Shown: one piece after another, positions 9,086 through 17,086 of the stretch
Layout of the letters: each line of letters begins with the position of its first letter
Numbering within the stretch: position 1 is the first letter of the stretch
Assembly (NCBI RefSeq): GCF_013449375.1
Contig: NZ_JACDRR010000006.1
Location: 186,001 to 250,000, forward strand
Origin: Pectobacterium sp. CFBP8739
GTDB lineage: Bacteria > Pseudomonadota > Gammaproteobacteria > Enterobacterales > Enterobacteriaceae
Direction of reading: 5' to 3'
DNA length: 64,000 bases
Notes under the pieces: generated by a model
Told to the model about the DNA's origin: nothing
Database searches by the model: none
What the model saw: the letters and a program-made list of their open reading frames with translations, nothing else
Position numbers and translations under genes: made by a program

Positions 9086-10348
9086 GTGACTGTGAAATAC
9101 GATCCGGTTTTAAAAACGTTTGTGGATGATGACTATCGGTTAGAGGATCATCTTGATTTCAAAAAGCAGCATGCAGATATTAATTATCAGAAATTACATG
9201 CTCAACTCAATGAAATAAATAACGATAACATTCATGCCATATTGACTGCGCAGGAAGCGACGTATTTTTTAAAGACGTTATGTACGCCCAATCCTCATGA
9301 CTCTTGGAAAACAGCAATATTTGGCTGCACTGATCCGGTTTCATCGTTTGCTGGAAATATTGCAGAAGCGGTATCTGTAAGCAAAATCGTGATGGAGATG
9401 AGAGGGTTTGGCGTAACGGCAACGGAATATGTCGGAAAAAATGGTAGCAAATACATAAAACTGTCTGGTTATCCGGGAGTAAGAAAATATTTAGATGCCA
9501 CCCGATATTTAGTCGGTAACCAAAAAATACTCGATATGGAGATTGGTACGAAAGGCATTGAAAGCGGTATTGCGACTGGAGCAAGGTTCTGTATTGTATT
9601 TTCAGGCGCTTATCGAGCCATTGAGTTGATGGTGAAAGACGAATACGCACTAACCGATTTTTTTGTTAATTTAACGATGGATGCGGCAAAACTGGCTATA
9701 TCGGTTGGGGTTGCTTGGGGAGCAAAAATAGCAGCTACTGGGCTTATGGTTGCAGGAGGTAGTGTTATTGCTATTTCTTTTGGTATATTTATATTGGGAT
9801 TAGGTATCAGTTTTGCGTTACTTTGGTTGGATAACGAATATAAAATAAGTGAGACGATAATAAAAAATTTAAAATCACATAAAAACAATATACCCCATAC
9901 CATCCCGATCAATTCTTTCATGCTTGGGGGAGGTACAGCCGTGGTTAAGGTAAACAGGCCATTAGTTGGCGCTTTTGCAGTTTTTCTTTTTTGTATTTCA
10001 TGTTTTATTAGCTGGATTTCCTTCAATGGATATTTGAGTTTTTTACAAAAAAGTGATGTGATCATTTTTTCATGGAAACTTGGTTTAATGGTGTTTGGAT
10101 CACCTTTGTTGTTTTATTTTTCATATTTGGCATTTTATTCAGCTATAAAAAATGAAGTACCTAAAATGAATAATAAACTAGCTAACTCATTAGCTATTGT
10201 GACTATATTTGGTGCGGTTGTTAGTTTTTTTTCATCAATTTATATATCATATAATCTTAATGATCAAGATTATAAAATCTGTCCTAATAACTCATGGATA
10301 TCTCCCAGTAAGTATGTGAAAGATATTTCTCTTTGTGATGAATGGTAA
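9086..10348 (+). CDS. Putative membrane-toxin domain fused to an immunity-like membrane domain
   Basis: Not a named gene. Residues 1-285 form one part: a soluble region, then hydrophobic segments around 190-255 ending in LLWLDNEYKISETI. That pattern of glycine/alanine-rich helices followed by a short LD-x-Y-x-I motif is reminiscent of the C-terminal membrane region of some secreted antibacterial effectors. Residues 286-420 form a separate four-helix membrane protein (NRPLVGAFAVFLF onward, resembling DUF1240-type proteins) that is duplicated immediately downstream. GTG 9941 is preceded by GGGGGAGG and would make the second domain alone. The start is GTG 9086 or GTG 9092. The gene is strongly AT-rich. 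Toxin and immunity roles are inferences from architecture and the adjacent hcp fragment. Confidence 0.6.
   Translation: MTVKYDPVLKTFVDDDYRLEDHLDFKKQHADINYQKLHAQLNEINNDNIHAILTAQEATYFLKTLCTPNPHDSWKTAIFGCTDPVSSFAGNIAEAVSVSKIVMEMRGFGVTATEYVGKNGSKYIKLSGYPGVRKYLDATRYLVGNQKILDMEIGTKGIESGIATGARFCIVFSGAYRAIELMVKDEYALTDFFVNLTMDAAKLAISVGVAWGAKIAATGLMVAGGSVIAISFGIFILGLGISFALLWLDNEYKISETIIKNLKSHKNNIPHTIPINSFMLGGGTAVVKVNRPLVGAFAVFLFCISCFISWISFNGYLSFLQKSDVIIFSWKLGLMVFGSPLLFYFSYLAFYSAIKNEVPKMNNKLANSLAIVTIFGAVVSFFSSIYISYNLNDQDYKICPNNSWISPSKYVKDISLCDEW
9941..10348 (+). CDS. Possible internal start: stand-alone immunity-like membrane protein
   Basis: In frame within the preceding gene, GTG 9941 follows the very strong Shine-Dalgarno GGGGGAGG at a spacing of about 7 bases. 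Translation here gives a 135-aa protein with about four membrane segments, comparable in size to the downstream paralogue. This would separate the immunity-like domain from the upstream toxin-like domain. Whether the fusion, the short form or both are made cannot be decided from sequence. Confidence 0.45.
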   Translation: MVKVNRPLVGAFAVFLFCISCFISWISFNGYLSFLQKSDVIIFSWKLGLMVFGSPLLFYFSYLAFYSAIKNEVPKMNNKLANSLAIVTIFGAVVSFFSSIYISYNLNDQDYKICPNNSWISPSKYVKDISLCDEW

Positions 10349-10397
10349 ACAATTACCTGATGATTTTTTATTTTTTAAGCTTAGGGTGGATATATTC

Positions 10398-10754
10398 TTG
10401 GTCAAGATAAATAGGCCATTAGTTGGCGCTTTTGCAGTTTTTATTTTTCTATTGACATGCTTTACTGGTTGGTTTTCTTTTAATTCATATTTGGATGTTT
10501 TACAGTTAAACGATGTGATCGTGTTTTCATGGAAGGTTGGGTTAATGGTATTTGGTTCTCCTTTGCTATTCTATTTCTCGTATTTAGGGTTTTATATGGC
10601 AATAAAAAACAAACCTATAGGAATGCATGGAATATTTGCAAATGTGTGCGGTTATTTGTTTTTTATTGGTGTTGTTATTAGTTTTGTTGCATCTATGTAC
10701 ATATCTTTTAACTTTAGAAGTTATGGTTATGAAATATGTCCGAAAATATCATGA
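10398..10754 (+). CDS. Second immunity-like membrane protein, truncated by a nonsense codon
   Basis: Paralogue of the C-terminal domain of the preceding gene; both share NRPLVGAFAVF, VGLMVFGSPLLFYFSYL and a late YxICP motif. The likely start is TTG 10398, with AGGGTGGA 7 bases upstream; in-frame starts at 10335 or 10386 are possible. The stop TGA at 10752-10754 stands where the paralogue has TGG (tryptophan). The frame stays open after it for another 15 codons, to TAA 10800-10802, encoding NKYVKNIALCNE, which matches the paralogue's KYVKDISLCDE. The gene has therefore lost a short C-terminal tail. Predicted inner-membrane location; function inferred only from context. Confidence 0.55.
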   Translation: MVKINRPLVGAFAVFIFLLTCFTGWFSFNSYLDVLQLNDVIVFSWKVGLMVFGSPLLFYFSYLGFYMAIKNKPIGMHGIFANVCGYLFFIGVVISFVASMYISFNFRSYGYEICPKIS

Positions 10755-10847
10755 ATGGATCCCAATAAGTATGTAAAAAATATCGCTCTTTGTAATGAAT
10801 AACAAGCACACCTGATAAGATGCGCTTGTTATCAAAGGTCATAAATC

Positions 10848-11117
10848 TTAGAGACTCATTTCCTCCCAAATGCTGTAACCCGAGGTTCCTGCGATTTTGT
10901 GGTTCCATGCGATGGTTTTATATTTTAGCTGGACTTTTTCATACGGCATGATGTCGTTGTTATCGATGACGTGTGGATAGACACAGGTGACGTCGACAAT
11001 ACTTGCATCGGTTAAGGTGACTTCATAATAAAGCTCTAGCTGCCCAGCGGAATTGACGCGGTAAAAATAAAATGTCACATCGACATATAAATCAGCGAGA
11101 TCGTGATTTATGCCCGC
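10848..11117 (-). pseudogene. hcp (type VI secretion tube protein) 3' fragment
   Basis: The translated fragment contains VDVTFYFYRVNSAGQLELYY, then VTLTDASIVDV, and a C-terminal KVQLKYKTIAWNH. This is the second half of an Hcp-family protein (usual length about 160-172 aa); the first half is absent. The upstream frame runs directly into the dispersed repeat beginning near 11127, so the coding sequence has been cut there. Hcp forms the tube of the type VI secretion system and often carries or accompanies effectors. No other type VI structural gene is present. The fragment converges on the toxin-like gene and its paralogue. Confidence 0.75.
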
Positions 11118-11126
11118 AGACCGAAG

Positions 11127-11391
11127 GTTTCGTGCGCGTTGACGAATGCGATTATTTGCAACGTGAGTCGCATGCGCCCGACACGGGGTGTTCAATCGCC
11201 ATCACCCCGTGGCCCCTGGCTTCTCGCGGGAAATACCGCCTCTTCGCGGTGCCTTCGGCGATCGACTCCGCAGTCGGGCCGCCAGCGACGCGTTCCCGAC
11301 GCGGCGCTGACTTTCGCGGCGTCCTGCCGCTCACCCGGCGGTTTCGTTCACCTCAGCGTTATTTTTACGCGATATGAAATAATAAAAATCA
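11127..11391 (+). repeat. Dispersed ~265-bp repeat, copy 1
   Basis: From GTTTCGTGCGCGTTGA to the TTTTTACGCG...AATAAAAAT end, this stretch aligns without large gaps to 47506-47770. The shared core includes TGCGCCCGACACGG, CTTCGCGGTGCCTTCG, CCAGCGACGCG and CCCGACGCGGCGCTG. It is GC-rich and full of short inverted repeats (such as CACGGGGTG with CACCCCGTG), with an AT-rich tail. It is much more GC-rich than the DNA on its left and abuts the truncated hcp fragment. No terminal transposase or target duplication is evident. Confidence 0.8.
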
Positions 11392-11465
11392 ACGTATTAA
11401 AATAAAATCACATTTACTCTGTTTTTCTGACTAACCCGCTTTCCCTTTTGCAGGGAACGTAGATC

Positions 11466-11963
11466 CTAACCCGCACTTATTTCTCGCCAGTTGAGCCAGA
11501 GTCGCATATCAAATTCCAGCTGGTGATAATCAGAATCCATGTGGCAACAAAGTTGGTAGAAAGCCTTGTTGTGGTCTTTTTCTTTGAGGTGGGCGAGTTC
11601 GTGTATCACGATCATCCGCAGGAAATCTTCCGGCCCATCACGAAATAGCGTCGCTATTCGGATTTCGTTATTGGATTTTAATTTTCCGCCCTGTACGCGT
11701 GCTACAAAGGTATTAGTTCCCAGCGTTCCTTTTATCGGATTCTGTTTGTTGTCGTAGAGCACCTTTGATATTGCGGGGGCGTTTTTCAGATAGCGTTGTT
11801 TCAGCTCGGCGACAAACTGATAGAGCGATTTGTCACTCTGGATCGGATGGCGGTCAGGGTATTTTTTTTCCAGCCAGGGGCCAAGTTTGCCTTGATCGAG
11901 GAGCGTTTGAACTTGGGCAACAATCGCCGGAGGGTAACCGTTCAGGTAGCGTAGTTGGGTCAT
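11466..11963 (-). CDS. YgjP-type metallopeptidase-like protein
   Basis: 165-aa protein of the YgjP/DUF45 family, thought to be zinc-dependent hydrolases. The metal-binding motif is HELAHLKEKDHNKAFY, with a third ligand region following in YHQLEFDMRLWLNW. ATG 11963 is preferred; a TTG at 11981 would add six residues. The ribosome site is weak for both. The gene lies between the accessory island and tyrB and is transcribed in the same direction as tyrB. The E. coli homologue lies elsewhere on that chromosome. Substrate unknown. Confidence 0.82.
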   Translation of the reverse strand: MTQLRYLNGYPPAIVAQVQTLLDQGKLGPWLEKKYPDRHPIQSDKSLYQFVAELKQRYLKNAPAISKVLYDNKQNPIKGTLGTNTFVARVQGGKLKSNNEIRIATLFRDGPEDFLRMIVIHELAHLKEKDHNKAFYQLCCHMDSDYHQLEFDMRLWLNWREISAG

Positions 11964-12046
11964 GAAATTTTTATCACACAAGCCACTGAGTTAAGCGAGT
12001 TCACAACGGTGAGTCGGTTAACCCCGTGGCGTTGTCATTTTACGAT

Positions 12047-13240
12047 TTACTGAATCGCGGCGAAGGCCGCAGCGACGCGTTGGACGTTGCTGTGGTTCAG
12101 CCCCGCCATACACATACGACCACTGGCGATCAGGTAGACGCCGAATTCTTCACGCAGACGATCCACCTGTTCTGGGCTGAATCCGGTGTAGCTGAACATG
12201 CCGCGCTGAGTGAGCAGGTAGTCGAAGTTGCGGTTAGGCAGCGCGTTTTTCAGTGCCGACACCAGCTCCTGACGCATGCTCAGAATGCGGGTGCGCATCT
12301 CTTCGACTTCCGCTTTCCAGTCAGCGTTCAACTGTGCGTCGTTCAGGACTTTAGAAACCACCTGTGCGCCGAAATTCGGCGGGGAAGAGTAGTTGCGGCG
12401 GACGGTCGCTTTTAACTGACCCAGCACGCGCTGTGCGCTGTCGGCATCGTCACACACCACGGAAAGGCCGCCGACGCGCTCGCTATACAGTGAGAAAATT
12501 TTGGAGAACGAGTTGGCGATGAGTGCCGGAACGCCCGCGCTGGCAACGGCGCGAATCGCATAGGCATCCTGTTCGATTCCGAGGCCAAAGCCTTGATAGG
12601 CGATGTCCATAAACGGAATCAGCTCACGCTGGATGATGACCTCAATGACGCGATCCCACTGCTCGGTGGTGAGGTCTGACCCTGTTGGGTTGTGGCAGCA
12701 CGGGTGCAGCAGCACGATGCTGCGCGCTGGCAGCGTTTGCAGCGTGGCAAGCATGGCGTCAAATTTCACGCCCAGGCTTTCGCCATCGAAATACGGGTAG
12801 GTGTGAACGTTAAAGCCCGCGCCCTCAAAAATCGCAATATGGTTTTCCCATGTTGGATCGCTGACCCATACTTCTGAATCCGGGAAGTAACGTTTCAGGA
12901 AATCCGCACCCACTTTCAGCGCACCGGAACCGCCCAACGTTTGGATGGTGGCGATGCGACCCGCTTCCAGCGCCGCGTGGTTTTCACCAAATAACAGGTG
13001 TTGGATCGCAGTACGGTAAGGCTGTAACCCTTCCATCGGCAGATAAGAGCTTGCGCTCTGCGCTGGCTGTTTCAGGCTACTTTCTGCCGCGCTGACGGAG
13101 CGCAGCTGCGGGATAATATTCTGCTCGTTGTAGTAGAGCCCGATACTTAAATTGATCTTATCTGCTCTTGGATCCTGTTTGAATTTTTCCATCAGAGACA
13201 GGATAGGATCTCCGGCATAGGTATCAACGTTTTGAAACAC
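12047..13240 (-). CDS. tyrB: Aromatic-amino-acid aminotransferase
   Basis: PLP-dependent class I aminotransferase that makes tyrosine and phenylalanine from their keto acids and can also act on aspartate and leucine precursors. 397 aa, full family length. The PLP-lysine motif is [15 protein letters not shown] near residue 247; the N-terminus is [20 protein letters not shown]. AspC is a close paralogue, but neighbouring alr and dnaB match the tyrB locus of E. coli. An aroP-like permease and an Lrp-type regulator lie nearby. Confidence 0.92.
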   Translation of the reverse strand: MFQNVDTYAGDPILSLMEKFKQDPRADKINLSIGLYYNEQNIIPQLRSVSAAESSLKQPAQSASSYLPMEGLQPYRTAIQHLLFGENHAALEAGRIATIQTLGGSGALKVGADFLKRYFPDSEVWVSDPTWENHIAIFEGAGFNVHTYPYFDGESLGVKFDAMLATLQTLPARSIVLLHPCCHNPTGSDLTTEQWDRVIEVIIQRELIPFMDIAYQGFGLGIEQDAYAIRAVASAGVPALIANSFSKIFSLYSERVGGLSVVCDDADSAQRVLGQLKATVRRNYSSPPNFGAQVVSKVLNDAQLNADWKAEVEEMRTRILSMRQELVSALKNALPNRNFDYLLTQRGMFSYTGFSPEQVDRLREEFGVYLIASGRMCMAGLNHSNVQRVAAAFAAIQ

Positions 13241-13304
13241 AGTATAGCTCTCCTGAGTGTGTCATTTTTATGGGTACCGCAACCCCGACGACGGTGGGGG
13301 ACAA

Positions 13305-13919
13305 TCAGGCCGCGTAACGGCCGGGGCGATGATTCATCGCGATAATCAGGTTCAGAATGGTTGCCCCCAGAATCGAAGCAATCAACATCGGTATGCTTAC
13401 CACGAACAGGGAAGTCAGCACAATCACAACGTCAACGCCCATCTGGAGTTTTCCTGCCCGTAGGCCGTATTTGTCCTGAAGATAGAGCGCCAGAATATTC
13501 ACACCGCCGAGGCTGGCCTTATGACGAAACAGCACCACGAAGCCGATACCGGTGATGATATTGCCGAACAGCGTGGCGTAGAACGGGTTGAGCTGATCGA
13601 AATGAACGAACATCGGGTGCAGGTCGGAAAACAGAGAAACCAGCCCGACGGCGCAGAAGGTTTTCACCGTGAATGCCCAGCCCATGCGGCGTAAAGCCAG
13701 ATAATAAAAAGGCAGGTTCAGCAGGAAAAAGGCGACGCCAAAGGAGACGTTGGTCAGATAGTGGATAAGGAAAGCCATGCCTGCGGTGCCGCCAGTGAGT
13801 GCACCTGCCTGACGTAGCAGAATGACGCCAAATGACACCATCAGCGTGCCGATCAGTATCGCCAGAATATCTTCCAGCAGCGTGTGTGAGAGTTTTTGTG
13901 TGGGAATAACGTTATCCAT
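13305..13919 (-). CDS. YitT-family membrane protein
   Basis: 204-aa inner-membrane protein with five or six hydrophobic helices and the family motifs GGTAGMAFLIHYLTN and HKASLGGVNILALYLQ. It lacks the C-terminal DUF2179 domain of the longer Bacillus YitT proteins. ATG 13919 is preferred; GTG 13928 would add three residues. Function unknown. A cluster of three regularly spaced TGATTCA motifs lies in its upstream region (14063-14133). Confidence 0.85.
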   Translation of the reverse strand: MDNVIPTQKLSHTLLEDILAILIGTLMVSFGVILLRQAGALTGGTAGMAFLIHYLTNVSFGVAFFLLNLPFYYLALRRMGWAFTVKTFCAVGLVSLFSDLHPMFVHFDQLNPFYATLFGNIITGIGFVVLFRHKASLGGVNILALYLQDKYGLRAGKLQMGVDVVIVLTSLFVVSIPMLIASILGATILNLIIAMNHRPGRYAA

Positions 13920-14062
13920 GGTGAGCACTCAATAGACTGTCGTAAAAACATGTGCTTACCAAAGCAAGAATCGCACCAGATAGTGAAAATTAGCGGTGGG
14001 TCTGTATGTAATATCGTCACTGATAAGAGCAACGTATTGAATTATATGAATGAAAATAATGC

Positions 14063-14133
14063 GTGATTCATGCGATTTTATTCTTTATTTGGGTGATTCA
14101 TGCATTTAATTTGATTTTTTTGCGTGAATCATT
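14063..14133. promoter_or_regulatory. Three regularly spaced TGATTCA motifs
   Basis: GTGATTCATGC occurs at 14063-14073 and again at 14093-14103, and the inverted core GTGAATCATT at 14124-14133. The 30-31 base spacing is about three helical turns, as expected for cooperative binding of a protein on one DNA face. The cluster lies between the Lrp-type gene and the yitT-like gene, upstream of the latter. The cognate protein is unknown. Confidence 0.45.
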
Positions 14134-14168
14134 CCTTTTTTGCACCAAATAGAGGCGATTGCCCTCAT

Positions 14169-14648
14169 TCAGGGCAACGCAGGCAGTTCCGGCATCATTA
14201 AACCGTTTTCTTTGAGGCGGTTTAATACCACAGAGGTTTTCAGGTGCGCGACGCTCTTGTTCTGCGACAGAATCTGGCTAATCAGCGTGCTGAGCCCAGG
14301 CAGATCCGCCACGGCGACTTTTAACAGATAATCGGCATCGCCCGTAGTTTTATACGCGTCGATAATGGCGTCCACCTCTCCCAGCATTTGGTGAAAGCGC
14401 TCAACGTATTCGCTGGTGTGGTTGATCAACCGCACTTCAATTAATCCCAGACACTCCAGTCCGACCGCGTTCGGCGACAGGCGGGCATGATAGCCGAGAA
14501 TCAACTGCGCCTGTTCCAGCGCGATGCGGCGGCGGGAGCATTGTGAGGCGGAGAGCCCGACCAGCTCGCTGAGTTCCTGATTGGTCAGGCGGCCGTTAGT
14601 TTGTAGCAGCGTCAGAATTTTCAGATCGAAATCATCAATGGTGTACAT
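14169..14648 (-). CDS. Lrp/AsnC-family transcriptional regulator
   Basis: 159-aa amino-acid-responsive regulator. An N-terminal winged helix-turn-helix (IDDFDLKILTLLQTNGRLTN, then LSASQCSRRRIALE) is followed by a RAM ligand-binding domain. ATG 14648 follows AGGGAACGCG. It is divergent from the aroP-like permease across a 364-base region containing the palindrome ATGAAAATTTTCAT (14894-14907), a plausible Lrp-type site. Regulation of that transporter is therefore likely but inferred. Confidence 0.9.
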   Translation of the reverse strand: MYTIDDFDLKILTLLQTNGRLTNQELSELVGLSASQCSRRRIALEQAQLILGYHARLSPNAVGLECLGLIEVRLINHTSEYVERFHQMLGEVDAIIDAYKTTGDADYLLKVAVADLPGLSTLISQILSQNKSVAHLKTSVVLNRLKENGLMMPELPALP

Positions 14649-15012
14649 CGCGTTCCCTAAACAGTGTCAGGCAGTGAGCCAAACAGACTACCAGTTTTTT
14701 AGGGCGCGTTGCCTATGAGTTTTTTATCGTAGCAAGGCACCTTTTCATCCGTGTGCACCATGATAGGTCATGTTCATGCATCGAAGAGGGATGAATGATT
14801 GAATTTCGTGCACGAGTGTCTTTCATACGCACTAAATGTGGGTGTTTTTTGGATTAAATGCGTGATGTGTGAAAATGCTGTCATAAATAAATTATGAAAA
14901 TTTTCATTGTGTTACTAGCAATAGTGAGTCTGTCTACAGGCTAAGGACGGTTATCTGGCCTGATAGTTGCTAAACCCTCTCGGTTCAAATTTTATTGCTG
15001 ACGGGGAAAATC
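14649..15012. promoter_or_regulatory. Divergent regulatory region between lrp-like and aroP-like genes
   Basis: No gene is seen. The region is AT-rich and contains the perfect 14-bp palindrome ATGAAAATTTTCAT at 14894-14907, about 105 bases before the permease start. No TyrR box (TGTAAA-N6-TTTACA) was recognised. Confidence 0.5.
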
Positions 15013-16395
15013 ATGGATACAGAACATGCAGAAAGACAGTTGAAAAGAGGTCTGAAGAATCGTCATATTCAACTGATAGCACTGGGGGGCGCAGTCGGAA
15101 CCGGATTATTTTTAGGGATCGCGCAGCCGATCAAAATGGCTGGGCCATCGGTGTTACTGGGTTATGCCATTGCTGGGATCATCGCGTTTTTTATTATGCG
15201 TCAACTGGGTGAAATGGTGGTTGAAGAACCTGTTGCAGGCTCATTTAGTCACTTTGCCTATAAGTATTGGAGTAATTTTGCTGGCTTCATGTCCGGCTGG
15301 AACTACTGGGTGCTGTATGTTCTGGTGAGTATGGCCGAGTTAACGGCGGTTGGAATTTATATCCAATATTGGTGGCCGGATGTACCAACCTGGGTCTCTG
15401 CTGGGATCTTCTTCTTGCTGATCAATGCGATCAACCTGACCAGCGTTAAGGTATATGGTGAAATGGAATTCTGGTTCTCGATCATAAAGGTGGCGGCGAT
15501 TATGGGGATGATCGCTTTTGGAGGCTATTTGCTGTTCAGCGGTGCAGGTGGCCCAGACGCTAGCGTCGCGAATCTGTGGCAACACGGCGGCTTTTTCCCG
15601 AACGGTGTGAGTGGCATGGTGATGGCGATGGCGGTGATCATGTTCTCTTTCGGCGGGCTGGAACTGGTGGGGATCACCGCGGCTGAGGCGGACGATCCGC
15701 AAAACAGCATTCCGCGCGCGACGAATCAGGTTATTTACCGCATTCTTCTGTTTTATGTTGGCGCGCTGGCGGTGCTGTTATCACTGTACCCGTGGGGGAA
15801 AGTGGTTGAAGGCGGTAGCCCATTCGTCATGATTTTTCATGCTTTGGATAGCGACGTTGTCGCGACCGTGCTGAACCTGGTGGTGCTGTCTGCTGCGTTA
15901 TCGGTTTATAACAGCTGTGTGTACTGCAATAGTCGCATGTTGTTTGGGTTGGCTAAGCAAGGGAACGCTCCGCGTGCGCTGTTGAAGGTCAATCAGCGCG
16001 GTATCCCGCTGGCGGCACTTGGCGTCTCTGCTTTAGCGACGGCAGGATGTGTGCTCATCAACTACCTGATGCCGGGTAAAGCCTTTGAGCTGCTGATGGC
16101 GTTGGTGGTATCTGCTCTGGTTATCAACTGGGCGATGATTTGCATTACTCACCTGAAGTTCCGCGCCGCGAAAAAGCAATCACGGCAGGAAACGCGCTTT
16201 AAAAGTCTGGGTTACCCCGTGACGAACGTCATTTGCCTGCTGTTTCTGGCGGGGATTCTGGTCATTATGGCGATGACGCCGGGTATTCAGATTTCGGTGC
16301 TGCTGATCCCTTTTTGGCTATTGGCGTTAGGCGTGAGCTACGTTGTGAAAAAGAAGAAGAGTAATTCGGCAACATTGACTGCTAATGTGAATTAA
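15013..16395 (+). CDS. Aromatic amino acid permease, AroP-like
   Basis: Inner-membrane proton-coupled amino-acid transporter of the APC superfamily, 460 aa with twelve predicted helices. It keeps the AroP/PheP signature stretches LKRGLKNRHIQLIALGGAVG, EEPVAGSFSHFAYKYW and LELVGITAAEADDPQNSIPR, and is closest by eye to E. coli AroP. ATG 15013 follows GACGGGGAAAATC. Its proximity to tyrB fits a role in aromatic amino-acid supply. AroP and PheP cannot be separated with certainty from sequence alone. Confidence 0.85.
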   Translation: MDTEHAERQLKRGLKNRHIQLIALGGAVGTGLFLGIAQPIKMAGPSVLLGYAIAGIIAFFIMRQLGEMVVEEPVAGSFSHFAYKYWSNFAGFMSGWNYWVLYVLVSMAELTAVGIYIQYWWPDVPTWVSAGIFFLLINAINLTSVKVYGEMEFWFSIIKVAAIMGMIAFGGYLLFSGAGGPDASVANLWQHGGFFPNGVSGMVMAMAVIMFSFGGLELVGITAAEADDPQNSIPRATNQVIYRILLFYVGALAVLLSLYPWGKVVEGGSPFVMIFHALDSDVVATVLNLVVLSAALSVYNSCVYCNSRMLFGLAKQGNAPRALLKVNQRGIPLAALGVSALATAGCVLINYLMPGKAFELLMALVVSALVINWAMICITHLKFRAAKKQSRQETRFKSLGYPVTNVICLLFLAGILVIMAMTPGIQISVLLIPFWLLALGVSYVVKKKKSNSATLTANVN

Positions 16396-16403
16396 TCGTG
16401 CAT

Positions 16404-16443
16404 GGTGCCCAATATTAACCGGCGTGACGGCCAGTATTGGGCA
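16404..16443. terminator. Bidirectional terminator-like hairpin
   Basis: TGCCCAATA (16406-16414) pairs with TATTGGGCA (16435-16443), with an inner GC-rich part. It lies between the convergent permease gene and the membrane-protein gene. It has no long T-run, so it could be a stabilising 3' hairpin. Confidence 0.55.
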
Positions 16444-16447
16444 TAAC

Positions 16448-17086
16448 TTATTTTACAATGATCCGTTCATCCTCTTCTCCCAGACAGGCGGTGAGTTGCT
16501 GCCCGTCAGGGCTAAAGGCGCAGTAGGGAAGGGGTTCACGTAGGTAGAGATGCAGCGGGATCGCGAGATAAAGCGCGATCAGTAGCAATGCAGCGACCGC
16601 TTTCGCATAGGTTGGATGCGTGGCAACCGAGTTGCGCCGCGCGTGTCGATATTTCACGATGCCGATAGCGGCCATGCCTGCGCCCACCAGCATGGAAACA
16701 TACAGTTCGCCGGGCGTGGGTGAAAGTATCAGATTGTCGTTTTCATACTCCTGCCAATATTGAACCCGCCACAGGGCGCTGATGCCGATTTGCACCAGTC
16801 CTGCAAGCACCCAGGCAACACGCCATCCCGAGAGCCGAAAGAGCGCCAGAAAGCAGAATCCCGATGCCGCGCAAGACCAGTAAATCAGATCGAACATCGC
16901 GCTAAACATGCCGCCAAACAGCGTGCCACCGACATCCGTCGGTTTCAGGGTTGAGAAATTAATGAAGGCAAACAGCGCCAGAATCGCGGATACGGCAAGC
17001 CAGCTTGCCGCATAGTAGATAACCTCTCTGAAAGCCGGCAGGCTGTGAGCCTGCCGATAAAAATCAGTCAGTCCGTTTTTACTCAC
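16448..17086 (-). CDS. Unknown membrane protein downstream of alr
   Basis: 212-aa protein not recognised as a named family. It has about five hydrophobic segments (about residues 23-43, 55-75, 85-105, 130-145 and 160-182) and a C-terminal soluble tail of about 30 residues with two cysteines ([10 protein letters not shown]...TACLGEEDE). Start GTG 17086 overlaps the alr stop by 8 bases, so it is translationally coupled to alr. No function can be assigned. Confidence 0.75.
   Translation of the reverse strand: MSKNGLTDFYRQAHSLPAFREVIYYAASWLAVSAILALFAFINFSTLKPTDVGGTLFGGMFSAMFDLIYWSCAASGFCFLALFRLSGWRVAWVLAGLVQIGISALWRVQYWQEYENDNLILSPTPGELYVSMLVGAGMAAIGIVKYRHARRNSVATHPTYAKAVAALLLIALYLAIPLHLYLREPLPYCAFSPDGQQLTACLGEEDERIIVK

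Noticed and set aside
11103-11405. Open frame inside repeat copy 1
   Set aside because: The frame is low-complexity and arginine/serine-rich, has no ribosome site, and tracks the repeat's base composition.
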